A stretch of DNA of 64,000 bases from an uncultured Veillonella sp. GTDB lineage: Bacteria; Bacillota; Negativicutes; Veillonellales; Veillonellaceae. Positions within the stretch are counted from its first letter, which is position 1. The number at the start of each line of letters is the position of its first letter. The position numbers were made by a program, and so were the translations under genes. The notes beneath the pieces were generated by a model. It ran no database searches and had not been told where the DNA came from. It worked only from the letters and a program-made list of their open reading frames with translations. The DNA is taken from the NCBI GenBank assembly GCA_900550455.1, contig URSE01000002.1, positions 1-64,000 on the forward strand. The letters run 5' to 3'. Positions 35,392 through 45,081 of the stretch are shown piece by piece.

Positions 35392-38250
35392 TTAAAGAGC
35401 CAGAGCCTCCCTCTTAGTCAATTGGAAGCAATCGATAGCTTCCATTCCTTGCGCCATATGCAAGAGATCTTGCTGGCAGGAAAGTATAATAACCTGTTGT
35501 TTAGCTCCCAATTCAGCTAAGACTGCCAAGGCCTGCCGCTGCCGGTCAACATCAAAACGAACCAAGATATCATCTAAGATGATAGGCAGTGGTTCTACAG
35601 ACTGGCTAAAGAGTTCTGCCAAGGCTAGGCGGAGGGCTAAATATACCTGGTCACCCATACCAGAAGACCAATGTTGGCTTTCCAGCCGGCGACCCTTTTG
35701 GTCGACAGCAAAGACATCCCCTTCTTGGCTCATGTGGAGGCTATACTTACCTCCTGTGAGGCGGTTAACATAGTCAGAAGCCTTAGCCAACATTTGCGGC
35801 TGCTTGTGTTGTTCATAACTACCTTGGGCCCCTTCCATACAATGGGCAATAAAGACTTGGGTCGCCCATTCTTCTAAGGCTTCTTCCAGGAGACCTTCTA
35901 GGTTAGCCTTTTCCTGCAAGGCTTCTTGAAGAGCTTGGTCATCCACCAGAATCCGCATAGATTCCGTTATCTGGCCCCGTCGTTCGTAGAGTTCAGCCAA
36001 CTGACCTTCTAAGTCGGCCAGATCTCGACCAGACCGATCCAAGGCGGCCTGGAGGTCTACCTTCTTTTGCCCATGAAGACGACGGATAAAGAGGCCCTCT
36101 GTCTCCCCTTCTGGTGCCAAGAGACGAAGGTGGTCCATGGATTGGTCATAAATCTTTTCCCATTGCTTATACTGCTCTTGGTCTAGGAGCTTTTGTCTGA
36201 ATTCCATAGCCGTCTTCATACCATGGCGGGTCAAGAATTCACCTTGCTTGAACAAGAGGTCCTGTTCTAAGCGAGCATACTTAGTGTATTCCTTGTGATA
36301 GGAATTACGTTGGCTCTCCTTCTGTTCCCAACGAATACGATTTTGTTGGAAGTTGCGGAGCATAGCATAAACCTTCTTGAGGGCTACCGGTGTGGTCTCC
36401 CCATCATAGCCAATATGCTTCCAAAGGTTGGCCACAACCGCTTCCATATCCTTGATCTTTTCCCCATAATTCTTGAGTTGCTGAACCTGGTCCTCATAGG
36501 TACGGAGTTGATCAAAGTACTTGGTGTACTCATCACGGAGGAGGAAGAGACCGGTTTCATCAGTGGATTCTACCGCCCCTTGAGGGAGCCAAGCCCGCCA
36601 TGCATGTAAGGCGTCTTCCAAAGCCTTTTGCAAGACTTCTAGGGCGATTTTAGGAGCTGCCTTAGCCGCTTCTTTTTCCGCCTCCTTGGCTGCTTGTGCC
36701 ACTTCAATTAAGGCGTCATACTGGTCAATTTGGCTAGATAAGGAAGCCAACTTGTGGCTCCGCTTTTTCTTCTTAAGCAGGCCAAAGACCAGGATACCCA
36801 GGGCAATAGCAGCCAGAATAGCACCAACAATAGTTAGCGGCAAGAGGACGATCATGAGACCTAAAGCTACCATGATAGCCGATAGGACTAGGCCACCTAG
36901 ACCCAAGCCAGCATAGAGTTCATGAGAGGAGTCATACTTGACATCTTGCAAGGCCTGTATAACTTCCTTCCGCTCTCCCTTGAGTTCTTTAATGGGTCTA
37001 TGTTGAATAGACTCTCCTTCTAAGCCTTGGTTAGCCCCCTGGTTAGAAGCGGCACTAGAAGAAACAGCAGCTAGTGAATCTAAACCTGCGGTTCCCAGTG
37101 GGTCTCCCCCAGAGAAAACTGCTTGCTGAACCCGGGCCTCTTCATACTGTTGACGGGTTAGGGCCACTTGGCGGGCCAGAACTTCGCCTTGTTGCCAATC
37201 AATATGGGTCGCCCACTCTTGGTCTCCCCGCCAAGTAGAGCAGTGAGTGCGGAAGTTATCCAACTGAGACTTAACATTAGCTATATAAGCCTCACCTTGT
37301 TCATATTCCTGCACCCATTGGTCCCACTGACCCACCTTAGAATAGAGTCGCTCAATGTCGGATTCATAGACGCCCAAGGGGCTCTTTGGATCAAAGTTAT
37401 CTGGAACTAGGGCCTCCTCACGGCCCTTCCACATCCGCATTTGGTCGCGGGCATTATCGATTTCCTCTTCCAACTTAGTAAAATAGTCACCGTCTACCGG
37501 TTCCCCATCCTTGAGGGAATCCATGTGACGGCGAGCCTCTTCCGCCCGGCGATAAGTATCCCAGGCCCGCAGGGCCATATCGATACCCGTATGGTAATCA
37601 CGACGGTCCGCCAACCGTTCATTGAGTTCTGCTTCTTGTTGGTCGAGCTGGTCTAATTCATGCCCCAACTCCACATAGGCACTCTCTTGACGGGACAGTT
37701 CAGCCAAACGCTTGCGATTATCCTCTAATTGGTCCAAGATGACGTTAATCTTGCGCTTGCCATTAGCCGATCCCACTAGGAGTTCCTGACTGGACTTATC
37801 CAAATCTTTAACTGCCTCAGAAATGGCTTCCCCACCTTCAGCACCAAAGAAACGGGTACGTACATCCACTTCCTTAAGAATATCTAACCCCTGCAGGTCA
37901 TCTAAGGTAATCGCAAAAATCCGATTGTAGGTCTTCTTATCTAAGCCATGCCACCACAATTTTGATGGTTCTGTCTTAATCGACTCTCCCTCGAGAGGGT
38001 GAAAGTCCAGTTTTTTCTTATGCCGGCCTAAGTAAAATTCTTCCCCATTTCGCTCCAAGGTCATAGAGGCCGCAATATCTTCATACTTGCGGTGCTTACC
38101 CCCTAAGAGCATGAGACGGATAGCCTCCAAGAGTGTAGTCTTGCCACTCTCATTAGGGCCATAAATAAACTGAGTCCCCTTGGCGCCTGCCTGGAAGGTC
38201 CAGTCAGTGTAGGGACCGAATTGCTCGATATGTAAGCTTTTAATGTTCAT
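35392..38250 (-). CDS. YhaN-like SMC-type AAA ATPase with internal membrane segment
   Basis: This 952-residue protein is the SbcC-like partner of a nuclease. Walker A GPNESGKTTLLEA is at the N-terminus. Long coiled coils with a hydrophobic double segment (about 440-490) ending in KKKKRSHK follow. A C-terminal signature and Walker B region (SSGMGDQVYLALRLALAE, LPIILDDILVRFD) completes the ATPase. The midpoint membrane segment is characteristic of Bacillus YhaN rather than SbcC, which has a zinc hook there. It overlaps the upstream nuclease gene by 11 bp. Likely role: DNA end processing or repair; no direct evidence. Confidence 0.88.
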   Translation of the reverse strand: MNIKSLHIEQFGPYTDWTFQAGAKGTQFIYGPNESGKTTLLEAIRLMLLGGKHRKYEDIAASMTLERNGEEFYLGRHKKKLDFHPLEGESIKTEPSKLWWHGLDKKTYNRIFAITLDDLQGLDILKEVDVRTRFFGAEGGEAISEAVKDLDKSSQELLVGSANGKRKINVILDQLEDNRKRLAELSRQESAYVELGHELDQLDQQEAELNERLADRRDYHTGIDMALRAWDTYRRAEEARRHMDSLKDGEPVDGDYFTKLEEEIDNARDQMRMWKGREEALVPDNFDPKSPLGVYESDIERLYSKVGQWDQWVQEYEQGEAYIANVKSQLDNFRTHCSTWRGDQEWATHIDWQQGEVLARQVALTRQQYEEARVQQAVFSGGDPLGTAGLDSLAAVSSSAASNQGANQGLEGESIQHRPIKELKGERKEVIQALQDVKYDSSHELYAGLGLGGLVLSAIMVALGLMIVLLPLTIVGAILAAIALGILVFGLLKKKKRSHKLASLSSQIDQYDALIEVAQAAKEAEKEAAKAAPKIALEVLQKALEDALHAWRAWLPQGAVESTDETGLFLLRDEYTKYFDQLRTYEDQVQQLKNYGEKIKDMEAVVANLWKHIGYDGETTPVALKKVYAMLRNFQQNRIRWEQKESQRNSYHKEYTKYARLEQDLLFKQGEFLTRHGMKTAMEFRQKLLDQEQYKQWEKIYDQSMDHLRLLAPEGETEGLFIRRLHGQKKVDLQAALDRSGRDLADLEGQLAELYERRGQITESMRILVDDQALQEALQEKANLEGLLEEALEEWATQVFIAHCMEGAQGSYEQHKQPQMLAKASDYVNRLTGGKYSLHMSQEGDVFAVDQKGRRLESQHWSSGMGDQVYLALRLALAELFSQSVEPLPIILDDILVRFDVDRQRQALAVLAELGAKQQVIILSCQQDLLHMAQGMEAIDCFQLTKREALAL

Positions 38251-39511
38251 CGTCGTCCCCCAATAACTTACTAGCCCCTTCCGACTCAGCCCGTTCCCAG
38301 GCCCTAGCCAAGAGATTATCTGTCAACCATTGCCCATAGAGGCCCAGGCGCTTAAACTCAGGTCGCTCTTCCAGGATAGCCCGTAACGATTGGCTATCAT
38401 GGGCCGTCCGGTCATAGGCGGCTAAATAATCGGCCACCATGTCCCCCAAGCCCCGACGCGAAGCTAAATCCACCATAGGTCGGGTCCGGTCTTCAATAAC
38501 AAAAGGCATGATAAAGTGCTGGCGCATCTTTTCATCCTCTTGAGCTTCTTGCAGCCATACTTGACGGGCTTCAGCTCGACCACAGAGGGCATGAAGATCG
38601 GTAGGACCTTCCAAAACTACCTGCAAGAGAACTGGTACCGACACCTGTTGGCGGAGGATTTCTCGCTTATGACGAATCATCTCTACGATATCGCCCTCCT
38701 TGGTCAAACCTTGGAGATTAATCTTGACGCGTTCAAAACGGAGTGCATTAGTCTCGTAAAAAACAGGGGTGCACTGGCCATTAGCTGCTACCTCTACAAT
38801 ATAGCAGCCCTTAGGACCGGTCTCCTTCTTGTGAAGGCCCTGACTATTGCCAGCATACACCACATAGGGCGCCTCATGAAGGATCTCCCGCTTATGAATA
38901 TGGCCTAGGGCCCAATAATCCATTCCCCGTTCAATAAGGCCTTCTAGGCTGCAAGGTCCAGTTACAACTCCCTCTTGGCTAGACCCAACAGTCCCGTGTA
39001 AAAGGGCCAAGGAAAACTGATCGCTATCAGCAGGCGTATAGTACTGGGACAAATTATCCGACTCATTGCCATGACCTATAGATAGGCCGTAGATACCACC
39101 GATTTCCTGACCCTCTACCATGAGGGGGAAACGGTCTGCAAAAAAACCACCCTCTGGCTCATAATTAAAGACATGGACATTATCAGGAAGGGCTACCTGG
39201 GCCCGCCAACTTTCAGCGGGATCATGGTTACCCTGTACCATAAAGACATCGATGCCAGCGGTTTCCAGGCGCTCCATAGCGCGGACAAAGCGAATTTGGG
39301 CTTCTAAATTATGGTCCTCAGAATTATAAATATCACCGGTGATAAGGACAAAATTCACCCCTTGTAGGAGGGCTAAGTCTACAATGTTATCCAGGCCTTG
39401 GTAGGTCGCCTGGGCCACAGCCTTAGGAACAATTTTGCCAGGGCAATCTACATAATAAAAGGGCGCCCCCAGGTGGAGGTCACCGCATTGCAAGAATTTA
39501 AATGGTTGCAT
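38240..39511 (-). CDS. YhaO-like metallophosphoesterase nuclease (SbcD/Mre11 family)
   Basis: This 423-residue calcineurin-like phosphoesterase shows the metal motifs GDLHLG (about 11-16), TGDIYN, QGNHDPAE and GHIHKRE in the order of Mre11/SbcD nucleases. The C-terminal ~170 residues form a capping domain. With the overlapping yhaN-like gene it would make a membrane-associated nuclease-ATPase complex. The gene is first of the two. The metal-binding His and Asp residues are intact, so catalytic activity is expected. Confidence 0.9.
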   Translation of the reverse strand: MQPFKFLQCGDLHLGAPFYYVDCPGKIVPKAVAQATYQGLDNIVDLALLQGVNFVLITGDIYNSEDHNLEAQIRFVRAMERLETAGIDVFMVQGNHDPAESWRAQVALPDNVHVFNYEPEGGFFADRFPLMVEGQEIGGIYGLSIGHGNESDNLSQYYTPADSDQFSLALLHGTVGSSQEGVVTGPCSLEGLIERGMDYWALGHIHKREILHEAPYVVYAGNSQGLHKKETGPKGCYIVEVAANGQCTPVFYETNALRFERVKINLQGLTKEGDIVEMIRHKREILRQQVSVPVLLQVVLEGPTDLHALCGRAEARQVWLQEAQEDEKMRQHFIMPFVIEDRTRPMVDLASRRGLGDMVADYLAAYDRTAHDSQSLRAILEERPEFKRLGLYGQWLTDNLLARAWERAESEGASKLLGDDDEH

Positions 39512-39631
39512 ATTTCCTCCTCACGAATACAAGTTTACCCTTTATTATAACCTATCCAAAGAAAAAAGAGTGAGGTCCTAGCACAATAATTTCCGCCTTC
39601 TCAAAAAACAGGATTAAAAATCCTAGACCCT

Positions 39632-39657
39632 AAAAAACCAGCTCCTTAGAGCTGGTT
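39632..39657 (-). terminator. Terminator overlapping the FliB-like gene stop codon
   Basis: AACCAGCTC (39636-39644) pairs with GAGCTGGTT (39649-39657), and the stop codon (39646-39648) lies in the loop; TTTT follows on the minus strand. It ends the MBL-DUF445-DUF445-FliB transcript. Confidence 0.88.
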
Positions 39658-40632
39658 CAAGGCCATAAAAATACGGTCTACGTTATCCGTATCATATTCA
39701 ATTTGTTCTGACCAATCCACCATAGCCTTAGCTAGGTCCCCATAGTAACAACCTAAGAGGGCTACAAACAGTGTATTAAGCTGGCCATAAGCCACTAAGT
39801 TAGCCCAAGCGAGCTCCTCTAAGTAAGGCAACTGCCGATACATGATGTATTGGTAGAAGCGATTAAGGTGCCGCCGGAGAAGGGGCTGGTCTCCCTGGGC
39901 CCTTTCTAACTGTTCAAGCAGAACATTCAAAGTCTGCCCCATCGTCTCCAAGGTCTTCGTCCAGGCTTGATCAATGGGGTCTGTCGCTCCCATGATGGTC
40001 AAGACAGTTTGAGCCCTATTTAAGTCAAGGTCTAGCTGGAAATTAAGGCCCGCCCCATAGGAATCCGAATAGGTCTCTGGGCCCACCAAACCTAAGTCTA
40101 AGAGGATATCCCCTAAGCCCAAGTCTTGGCGAGGACTGGTATCTAGGCCATCAGCCGCTAATAGGTCTATACTTTCTTGATCAAGGACCTCCCGAAAATG
40201 AAGTTGGTCATCCTCCCAAGGAACCCATTCCGAATCATAGCCTAAGCGCCGATCAGCTAAAAGGCCCTCTACGGAAGCCTCACAGGCCAAGCCTACCCCA
40301 CAGAGTTCCACATCACCTAAGTAGGCATAAAAGCGAGGATGAGCATGACAGATCTGACAGAGGTAATCTTCTCCCTTGGCCAAAACCAGACGGCAAAGAC
40401 CGTCTTCTCGAAGGAAATGGCAGTAGCCAGAAGCTTCAAAGGAAAAATGAGCCCCCTCTGGGCCTTCCTCGATCCATTGCCGAAGTTCGTCCCCTAAGGC
40501 CCCCTCTTCCTTCTTATAAACCGCTAATGTCTCTGGATCGATATCAATCTCCCAACGTTGACAACAAGTCTTCTTACAAGAGTCCGCCTTGCAGGCGAAG
40601 CTATCATAGAGGCTAGGATAGAGAGAAATCAT
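39646..40632 (-). CDS. FliB-like Cys-rich protein (flagellin lysine-N-methylase family)
   Basis: This 328-residue protein has the FliB cysteine pattern: CKADSCKKTCC near residues 14-24, then YCHF, GLCRL and CQICHAHPR, consistent with Fe-S ligation. In enterobacteria FliB methylates flagellin lysines; many homologues occur in non-flagellated Firmicutes with unknown substrates. No flagellar gene is in the window. Its start abuts the upstream DUF445 stop, so it is coupled to that operon. Function here is unknown. Confidence 0.78.
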   Translation of the reverse strand: MISLYPSLYDSFACKADSCKKTCCQRWEIDIDPETLAVYKKEEGALGDELRQWIEEGPEGAHFSFEASGYCHFLREDGLCRLVLAKGEDYLCQICHAHPRFYAYLGDVELCGVGLACEASVEGLLADRRLGYDSEWVPWEDDQLHFREVLDQESIDLLAADGLDTSPRQDLGLGDILLDLGLVGPETYSDSYGAGLNFQLDLDLNRAQTVLTIMGATDPIDQAWTKTLETMGQTLNVLLEQLERAQGDQPLLRRHLNRFYQYIMYRQLPYLEELAWANLVAYGQLNTLFVALLGCYYGDLAKAMVDWSEQIEYDTDNVDRIFMALNQL

Positions 40633-41919
40633 TTAGGCTACCATCCAATCTACTAGGCTGAGAAGGCCCCACAAGAGAAAACCTCCCAAGCCGCCCACTA
40701 GGGCGCCATTAATACGAATCCAGGCCAGGTCATCCTCCACCTTGGATTCGATAAAATCAACAAATTTTTGTCCTGTTAAGCCTTCTAAAACATGGCGTAT
40801 GATAACACCCAAGAGGCCATAGGCCTGGTCCAGAATTTGACCAGCTAGGCCGTGCAAGTTGGCTTCTAAGCTAATCCGGAAGTCCTCTTGGTCCCGGTGC
40901 CTAGCCCAAAGCTTGATAAGGCTCTCGCTCAAGAGGCGGGCCAAGGATGAAGCCCCTTCTTGATTCCCCTTGCCTAGAAGGGCATCTAGGTAAGGTAGGA
41001 CATGGATTTCCAAGAGACCTGCCCAATCTAGCCCCTCTACCCAGGACCGCCAAGCTCCATTCAAGGATTGGGCCACCTCTGAATCAGGGGACATGCCCTT
41101 AACCGGACCAACCCATTGGCGAAGCCAGGCAATGCGTTCAGGATTATTAGGTTCCTTCCAAGCATCCAAGGTCCTATGAGCCTCTACTAGAATAGAGGCA
41201 GCCATGTCTTCATAATTGATAACATCCGATGCTTCCGAGAAGGAAATGAGAAAGTCCGACAAGAAGTTCTTCTTCTTCTTTTGCGTTTCCTCTTCTAGGA
41301 AGGCAGCTAACCAATACAGGAGAGCGGGTTCCCGCAAGCGGGCCTGTACAGCTTCGATAATTTCTACCACCATAGACTCATAACGGTTATGTTCGCACAA
41401 GTCTAGGAGAGTATGTTGCAAGACAGGCAAGAGAGATTGGTCCCGCAAGAAACTCTTGACCTTATCAGAACCTAAGTGGGCCCAAGATTCTTGGCTACGC
41501 GATTCCCAAAAGGCCCGTAAAGCTTGATCGATAACGATAGCCAAAGACCGCTGGCCGGATTTAGAGCTAAGATACCTATCCAAGAGGTCTACAAAGGAAA
41601 CCTTGTCCATAATAGCTTGGCAGCGTCCCTTGGTGAGGAGCTTAGTTTCCACTAAATTAATCGTCCCCCGAATAAAACGGTCCCGATTGCGAGGAATGAG
41701 GGCCGTATGGAAGGGAATTCCCAAAGGCTTTCTAAAGAGAGCCGATACGGCAAACCAATCCGCTACAGATCCGATAAGGGCCGATTGGGACACCCAGTAG
41801 AGGGCATCGTACCAAGGTCCAGACAGGTAAAACTGGCCGATCCAAACCAAGGCAAATAGGATGGCAGAACCGGCGAAGAGGTAGTTAGCCCGCCGATGCA
41901 TAAGACTATACCTGGCCAT
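40633..41919 (-). CDS. DUF445 family membrane-anchored protein (copy 1)
   Basis: This 428-residue protein begins with two hydrophobic segments and the DUF445 signature IGSVADWFAVSALFRKPLGIPF...IPRNRDR (about 50-82). A long helical region follows, and a C-terminal Gly-rich hydrophobic helix (VGGLGGFLLWGLLSL) completes it. DUF445 proteins (YheB/YjiN-like) have no established function. It shares architecture with the gene immediately upstream (zero-base gap), indicating tandem duplication. Confidence 0.87.
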   Translation of the reverse strand: MARYSLMHRRANYLFAGSAILFALVWIGQFYLSGPWYDALYWVSQSALIGSVADWFAVSALFRKPLGIPFHTALIPRNRDRFIRGTINLVETKLLTKGRCQAIMDKVSFVDLLDRYLSSKSGQRSLAIVIDQALRAFWESRSQESWAHLGSDKVKSFLRDQSLLPVLQHTLLDLCEHNRYESMVVEIIEAVQARLREPALLYWLAAFLEEETQKKKKNFLSDFLISFSEASDVINYEDMAASILVEAHRTLDAWKEPNNPERIAWLRQWVGPVKGMSPDSEVAQSLNGAWRSWVEGLDWAGLLEIHVLPYLDALLGKGNQEGASSLARLLSESLIKLWARHRDQEDFRISLEANLHGLAGQILDQAYGLLGVIIRHVLEGLTGQKFVDFIESKVEDDLAWIRINGALVGGLGGFLLWGLLSLVDWMVA

Positions 41920-43143
41920 CTAAATCACCCCCTTAACTAAGAGGGTCAGACCGTAGATAAGGCCGCCTAGGAAGGCTCCCACCACGGACCCGTTGACCCG
42001 AACCATTTGTAAGTCATAGTAAAGTCGAGACTTAACCATATGGGCCATGTCTTGACCGGAATAGGATTCCAACTCCTGCCCAACCATATGGCCAATATAG
42101 GTATGAATCTTTTGAAGGGCTGGCACTAGGCGGAAGAGGAGGAAGCGTTCCACAGGGACCTGCCCTTCCTGGTCATCTAGGAGCTTTTCCCCCCACTTAT
42201 GACCATAGACTAGCGCTTGATCCAAGAGACTTTCAAAGGCCTCTGGTCCCCCCTTAGCTAAGCCCTCAATCCAACGATCGATAGAGGTACGGAGGTACTT
42301 ATTCTTGTGATCTTCGATGAAATCCTGCCACTGTTGGTTGGACTCAAAATTATCTACTACCTTGGCCATTTGCTTAGTGAAATAAGAGCCTAGGGGTGAG
42401 TTTAGAGATTCGTTAGCCTGCAGGTAATCCAAGGCCTTAGACTGAAAGAGGCTAACCAACTTGTCCGGTGATAGGGACTCGGAAAAAGCCAAGAGAAAAC
42501 CTCGAGCGAAGGAGACCCCGCTATAACGGTTGAGAATGGCCTCCACGATGCGGATCAAATAGGGCCGTATCGCATTAGAGATGATCACCTTTTGGCAGAC
42601 TCGGTTAAAGTGAAGCCATAGGATGCCCAAGGTTTTAGGTTCCAAGAGGGCCCGTCCAAATTGGGCTAAAAGAGGGGTAATCCGCCAGGATCCCACGGCC
42701 TCCTTAGCTAGAATATGGGCCTCACGACTGATAGGAGACCAATCTAAGCCGGGTAGAAGATCTTTTCCCAAGTTTAAGCAGGTTTGACGGACTTGATCCT
42801 TACCACTAGGAGATAAGAAAAAACCTAGGAGGCGAACCAAGACATGTTCCTTTTTAATGATTTGGTACATGTGGGAGACTCGTAGAAGTTCCTCCGTTAA
42901 CATGGTTTGAGCCATATCCACCAAGCGTTGGCGGTTGCGAGGTATGAGCTCAGTCTTAAAGGAAATCCCCAAAGGCTTCTTGAAGAGCGCTGTCACCGCA
43001 TACCAGTCAGCCAGGCCACCTATGGTAGCGGCCCCACCAATATGGAAGAGGAGGCCCCCCCACAGATCCTGCCGCCAAGGGTAGGCTATGAGGGTCACCA
43101 AGGCAGCTAGGCCCAATATAATATTGGCTATTGGTCGACGCAT
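41920..43143 (-). CDS. DUF445 family membrane-anchored protein (copy 2)
   Basis: This 407-residue paralogue of the following gene carries IGGLADWYAVTALFKKPLGISF...IPRNRQR after two N-terminal hydrophobic segments and a matching C-terminal membrane helix (VGAFLGGLIYGLTLL). The similarity is clearest at the ends. The long central region diverges, so the copies may form a heteromeric assembly (inference). It overlaps the upstream metallo-beta-lactamase-fold gene by 16 bp. Confidence 0.87.
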   Translation of the reverse strand: MRRPIANIILGLAALVTLIAYPWRQDLWGGLLFHIGGAATIGGLADWYAVTALFKKPLGISFKTELIPRNRQRLVDMAQTMLTEELLRVSHMYQIIKKEHVLVRLLGFFLSPSGKDQVRQTCLNLGKDLLPGLDWSPISREAHILAKEAVGSWRITPLLAQFGRALLEPKTLGILWLHFNRVCQKVIISNAIRPYLIRIVEAILNRYSGVSFARGFLLAFSESLSPDKLVSLFQSKALDYLQANESLNSPLGSYFTKQMAKVVDNFESNQQWQDFIEDHKNKYLRTSIDRWIEGLAKGGPEAFESLLDQALVYGHKWGEKLLDDQEGQVPVERFLLFRLVPALQKIHTYIGHMVGQELESYSGQDMAHMVKSRLYYDLQMVRVNGSVVGAFLGGLIYGLTLLVKGVI

Positions 43144-43838
43144 ATACTATCTCCATCCAAGGATACATTCCAAAGGGGCACCTGCCCAAATAAAGCACCA
43201 TAATAGGTAGACGGTTGCCAAGCGGGTCCGTTAAGGTGCATAGGAATCAAAAGGCCAGTCACGGTCACCCGGCGGAGGAATTCAATAAGCCCCCACTCCA
43301 TGGCCTCCTCCAGTCGGTTGTCCACTGGGAACATGGCATAATCAACCTGTAAGCCCTGGAGCTTACCTAGCTCATTCCAGGCTAAGGCCTTGGCCTCCTT
43401 GAGATTATCAGGACTATCCCCTAGCCAGTGCCACCAGTTGAGGTCGCCCGCATGGAAGATGGTCTTTCCAGATACCCGGACCAGGAAAGACCCACCACAG
43501 TCCGTAGACCCAAACATCTCAATGGATACCTCAGGGTCATCCGCTCCCACAAGGCCTGGCAAAACCACCTTATCTCCTGGGGCCATAGCAGTCACCGTAA
43601 AACCACTGCCCATATGTACATCCTCATGAACTATGTAGCGGGTCTTAGGGGAACTAAATTCCTTAATGGCTTCATTATAGTGATCAAAGTGGACATGGGA
43701 GACAAAGAACCAGAGTTCTCGCCCCTGATCAAAGACCCCCTTAACTAAACCTTTAGGATCTTTATAGTAATCAAATATATAGCAACGGCAGCCATCGTCT
43801 AGCATAAAGCCAGAATGGTGCAGAAAATACAGTTTCAT
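43128..43838 (-). CDS. Metallo-beta-lactamase-fold hydrolase (UlaG-like)
   Basis: This 236-residue protein begins MKLYFLHHSGFMLDDG and contains the zinc motif SHVHFDHYNEA (about 48-58), a later HAGDLNWWHW and a C-terminal IPMHLNG. These provide the His/Asp metal ligands of the fold. The short length and lack of an extra domain resemble the UlaG/YtkL-type hydrolases. The substrate is unknown. It is the first gene of a four-gene operon with two DUF445 genes and a FliB-like gene. Confidence 0.85.
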   Translation of the reverse strand: MKLYFLHHSGFMLDDGCRCYIFDYYKDPKGLVKGVFDQGRELWFFVSHVHFDHYNEAIKEFSSPKTRYIVHEDVHMGSGFTVTAMAPGDKVVLPGLVGADDPEVSIEMFGSTDCGGSFLVRVSGKTIFHAGDLNWWHWLGDSPDNLKEAKALAWNELGKLQGLQVDYAMFPVDNRLEEAMEWGLIEFLRRVTVTGLLIPMHLNGPAWQPSTYYGALFGQVPLWNVSLDGDSICVDQ

Positions 43839-43887
43839 AATTCTTCCCCATAGATAATAAGAAAAGCTATCATTATTCTATTATAGC

Positions 43888-43916
43888 AAAAAAGACGAGC
43901 CCTAAGGCTCGTCTTT
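43888..43916. terminator. Terminator after pta
   Basis: GACGAGCC (43894-43901) pairs perfectly with GGCTCGTC (43906-43913), flanked by A- and T-runs, so it can act in both directions; it lies about 30 bp after the pta stop codon on the minus strand. Confidence 0.9.
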
Positions 43917-43946
43917 TATAGAATCTTTTGGAGAAAGCTTATGAAA

Positions 43947-44948
43947 TTAAGCATCCAATGCTTCTACTGCTGCGATAGCAGCAATATCAACGATATCTTG
44001 TGCGGAGCAACCGCGAGACAAGTCGTGAACAGGAGCAGCCAAGCCTTGAATCAATGGGCCCAAGGCAGTAGCACCGCCGAAGCGTTGTACCAATTTATAA
44101 CCGATGTTAGCAGCGCCCAAGTCAGGGAAGATAACCACGTTTGCTTTACCAGCAACCTTGGAATCTGGTGCTTTTTTAGCAGCTACAACTGGTTCGATAG
44201 CAGCATCCAATTGCATTTCGCCATCGAATTCGAAGTCAACACCGCGTTCTTTAGTGATGTTAACAGCTTCGATAACTTTATCAACTTCTGGAGAAGAAGC
44301 AGACCCTTTTGTAGAGAAGGACAAGAAAGCAACGCGAGGATCAGTGTAGCCCAAGACCTTGCGAGCTTTATCTACGGAAGATACAGCGATATCGGACAAT
44401 TGTTCGGAAGTTGGGTTAGGAATAACGCCGCAGTCAGCGAATACCATTACCCCATCATCGCCATATTGAGGAGTTTTAGTGAACATGAAGAAGCAAGCGG
44501 AAACGGTTTTGGAACCTTTTTTAGTGCCGATGATTTGCAAGGCAGCGCGGAGTACACTAGCAGTTGGGGAAGCAGAACCCGCTACCATACCATCACATAC
44601 GCCCAAACGAACGAGCATAGCACCGAGGAAGAGGTCATTATGCAAGGTTTGTGTTGCTTTTTCAGGTGTCATACCTTTTTTAGCGCGCAATTCAACGAAT
44701 GTATCAACGCCTTCTTGGAAACGATCGAAGTTTTCAGGGCTGATGATTTCGATGCCGTCGATGTTTACGCCTTCTTTAGCAGCTGCAGCTTTGATAGCTG
44801 CTTCGTCGCCAACCAATACTGGCACAGCAAAACCTTCTTTAGTAATTTGGACAGCCGCTTGGAGCACGCGAGCATCTGTTGCTTCTGGTAATGCAATGCG
44901 TTTGTTAGCGCCTTTTACTTTGTCTTTTAATTGTTGAATCAAGTCCAC
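43947..44948 (-). CDS. pta: Phosphate acetyltransferase
   Basis: This 333-residue enzyme interconverts acetyl-CoA and acetyl phosphate. It is of the short Firmicutes type, without the N-terminal domain of enterobacterial Pta. Visible family motifs include GMVAGSASPTASVLRAALQIIG, ADCGVIPNPTSEQLSDIA, FLSFSTKGSA and FPDLGAANIGYKLVQR. Ending at GCSAQDIVDIAAIAA is normal. No acetate kinase gene is adjacent. It supplies ATP from acetyl-CoA through acetate formation in fermenting cells. A near-consensus promoter lies upstream. Confidence 0.96.
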   Translation of the reverse strand: MDLIQQLKDKVKGANKRIALPEATDARVLQAAVQITKEGFAVPVLVGDEAAIKAAAAKEGVNIDGIEIISPENFDRFQEGVDTFVELRAKKGMTPEKATQTLHNDLFLGAMLVRLGVCDGMVAGSASPTASVLRAALQIIGTKKGSKTVSACFFMFTKTPQYGDDGVMVFADCGVIPNPTSEQLSDIAVSSVDKARKVLGYTDPRVAFLSFSTKGSASSPEVDKVIEAVNITKERGVDFEFDGEMQLDAAIEPVVAAKKAPDSKVAGKANVVIFPDLGAANIGYKLVQRFGGATALGPLIQGLAAPVHDLSRGCSAQDIVDIAAIAAVEALDA

Positions 44949-44998
44949 GATTAAAGCCTCCTTATTAATTGACGGAAAATCGTCTTACTCTAGCTATG

Positions 44999-45026
44999 AT
45001 TATACCAAATATACAGGCTTTGTAAA
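44999..45026 (-). promoter_or_regulatory. Promoter of pta
   Basis: On the minus strand TTTACA (45021-45026) and TATAAT (44999-45004) are 16 bp apart, about 50 bp upstream of the pta start codon. Confidence 0.75.
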
Positions 45027-45081
45027 CGATTCACTCATGGAAGTAACTTCTAATGCAATCAATAATTTTTCTAGATAGAAC

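Noticed and set aside
43941..44891. A 316-codon plus-strand frame
   Set aside because: Antisense to pta and crossing its terminator region; composition typical of a shadow.
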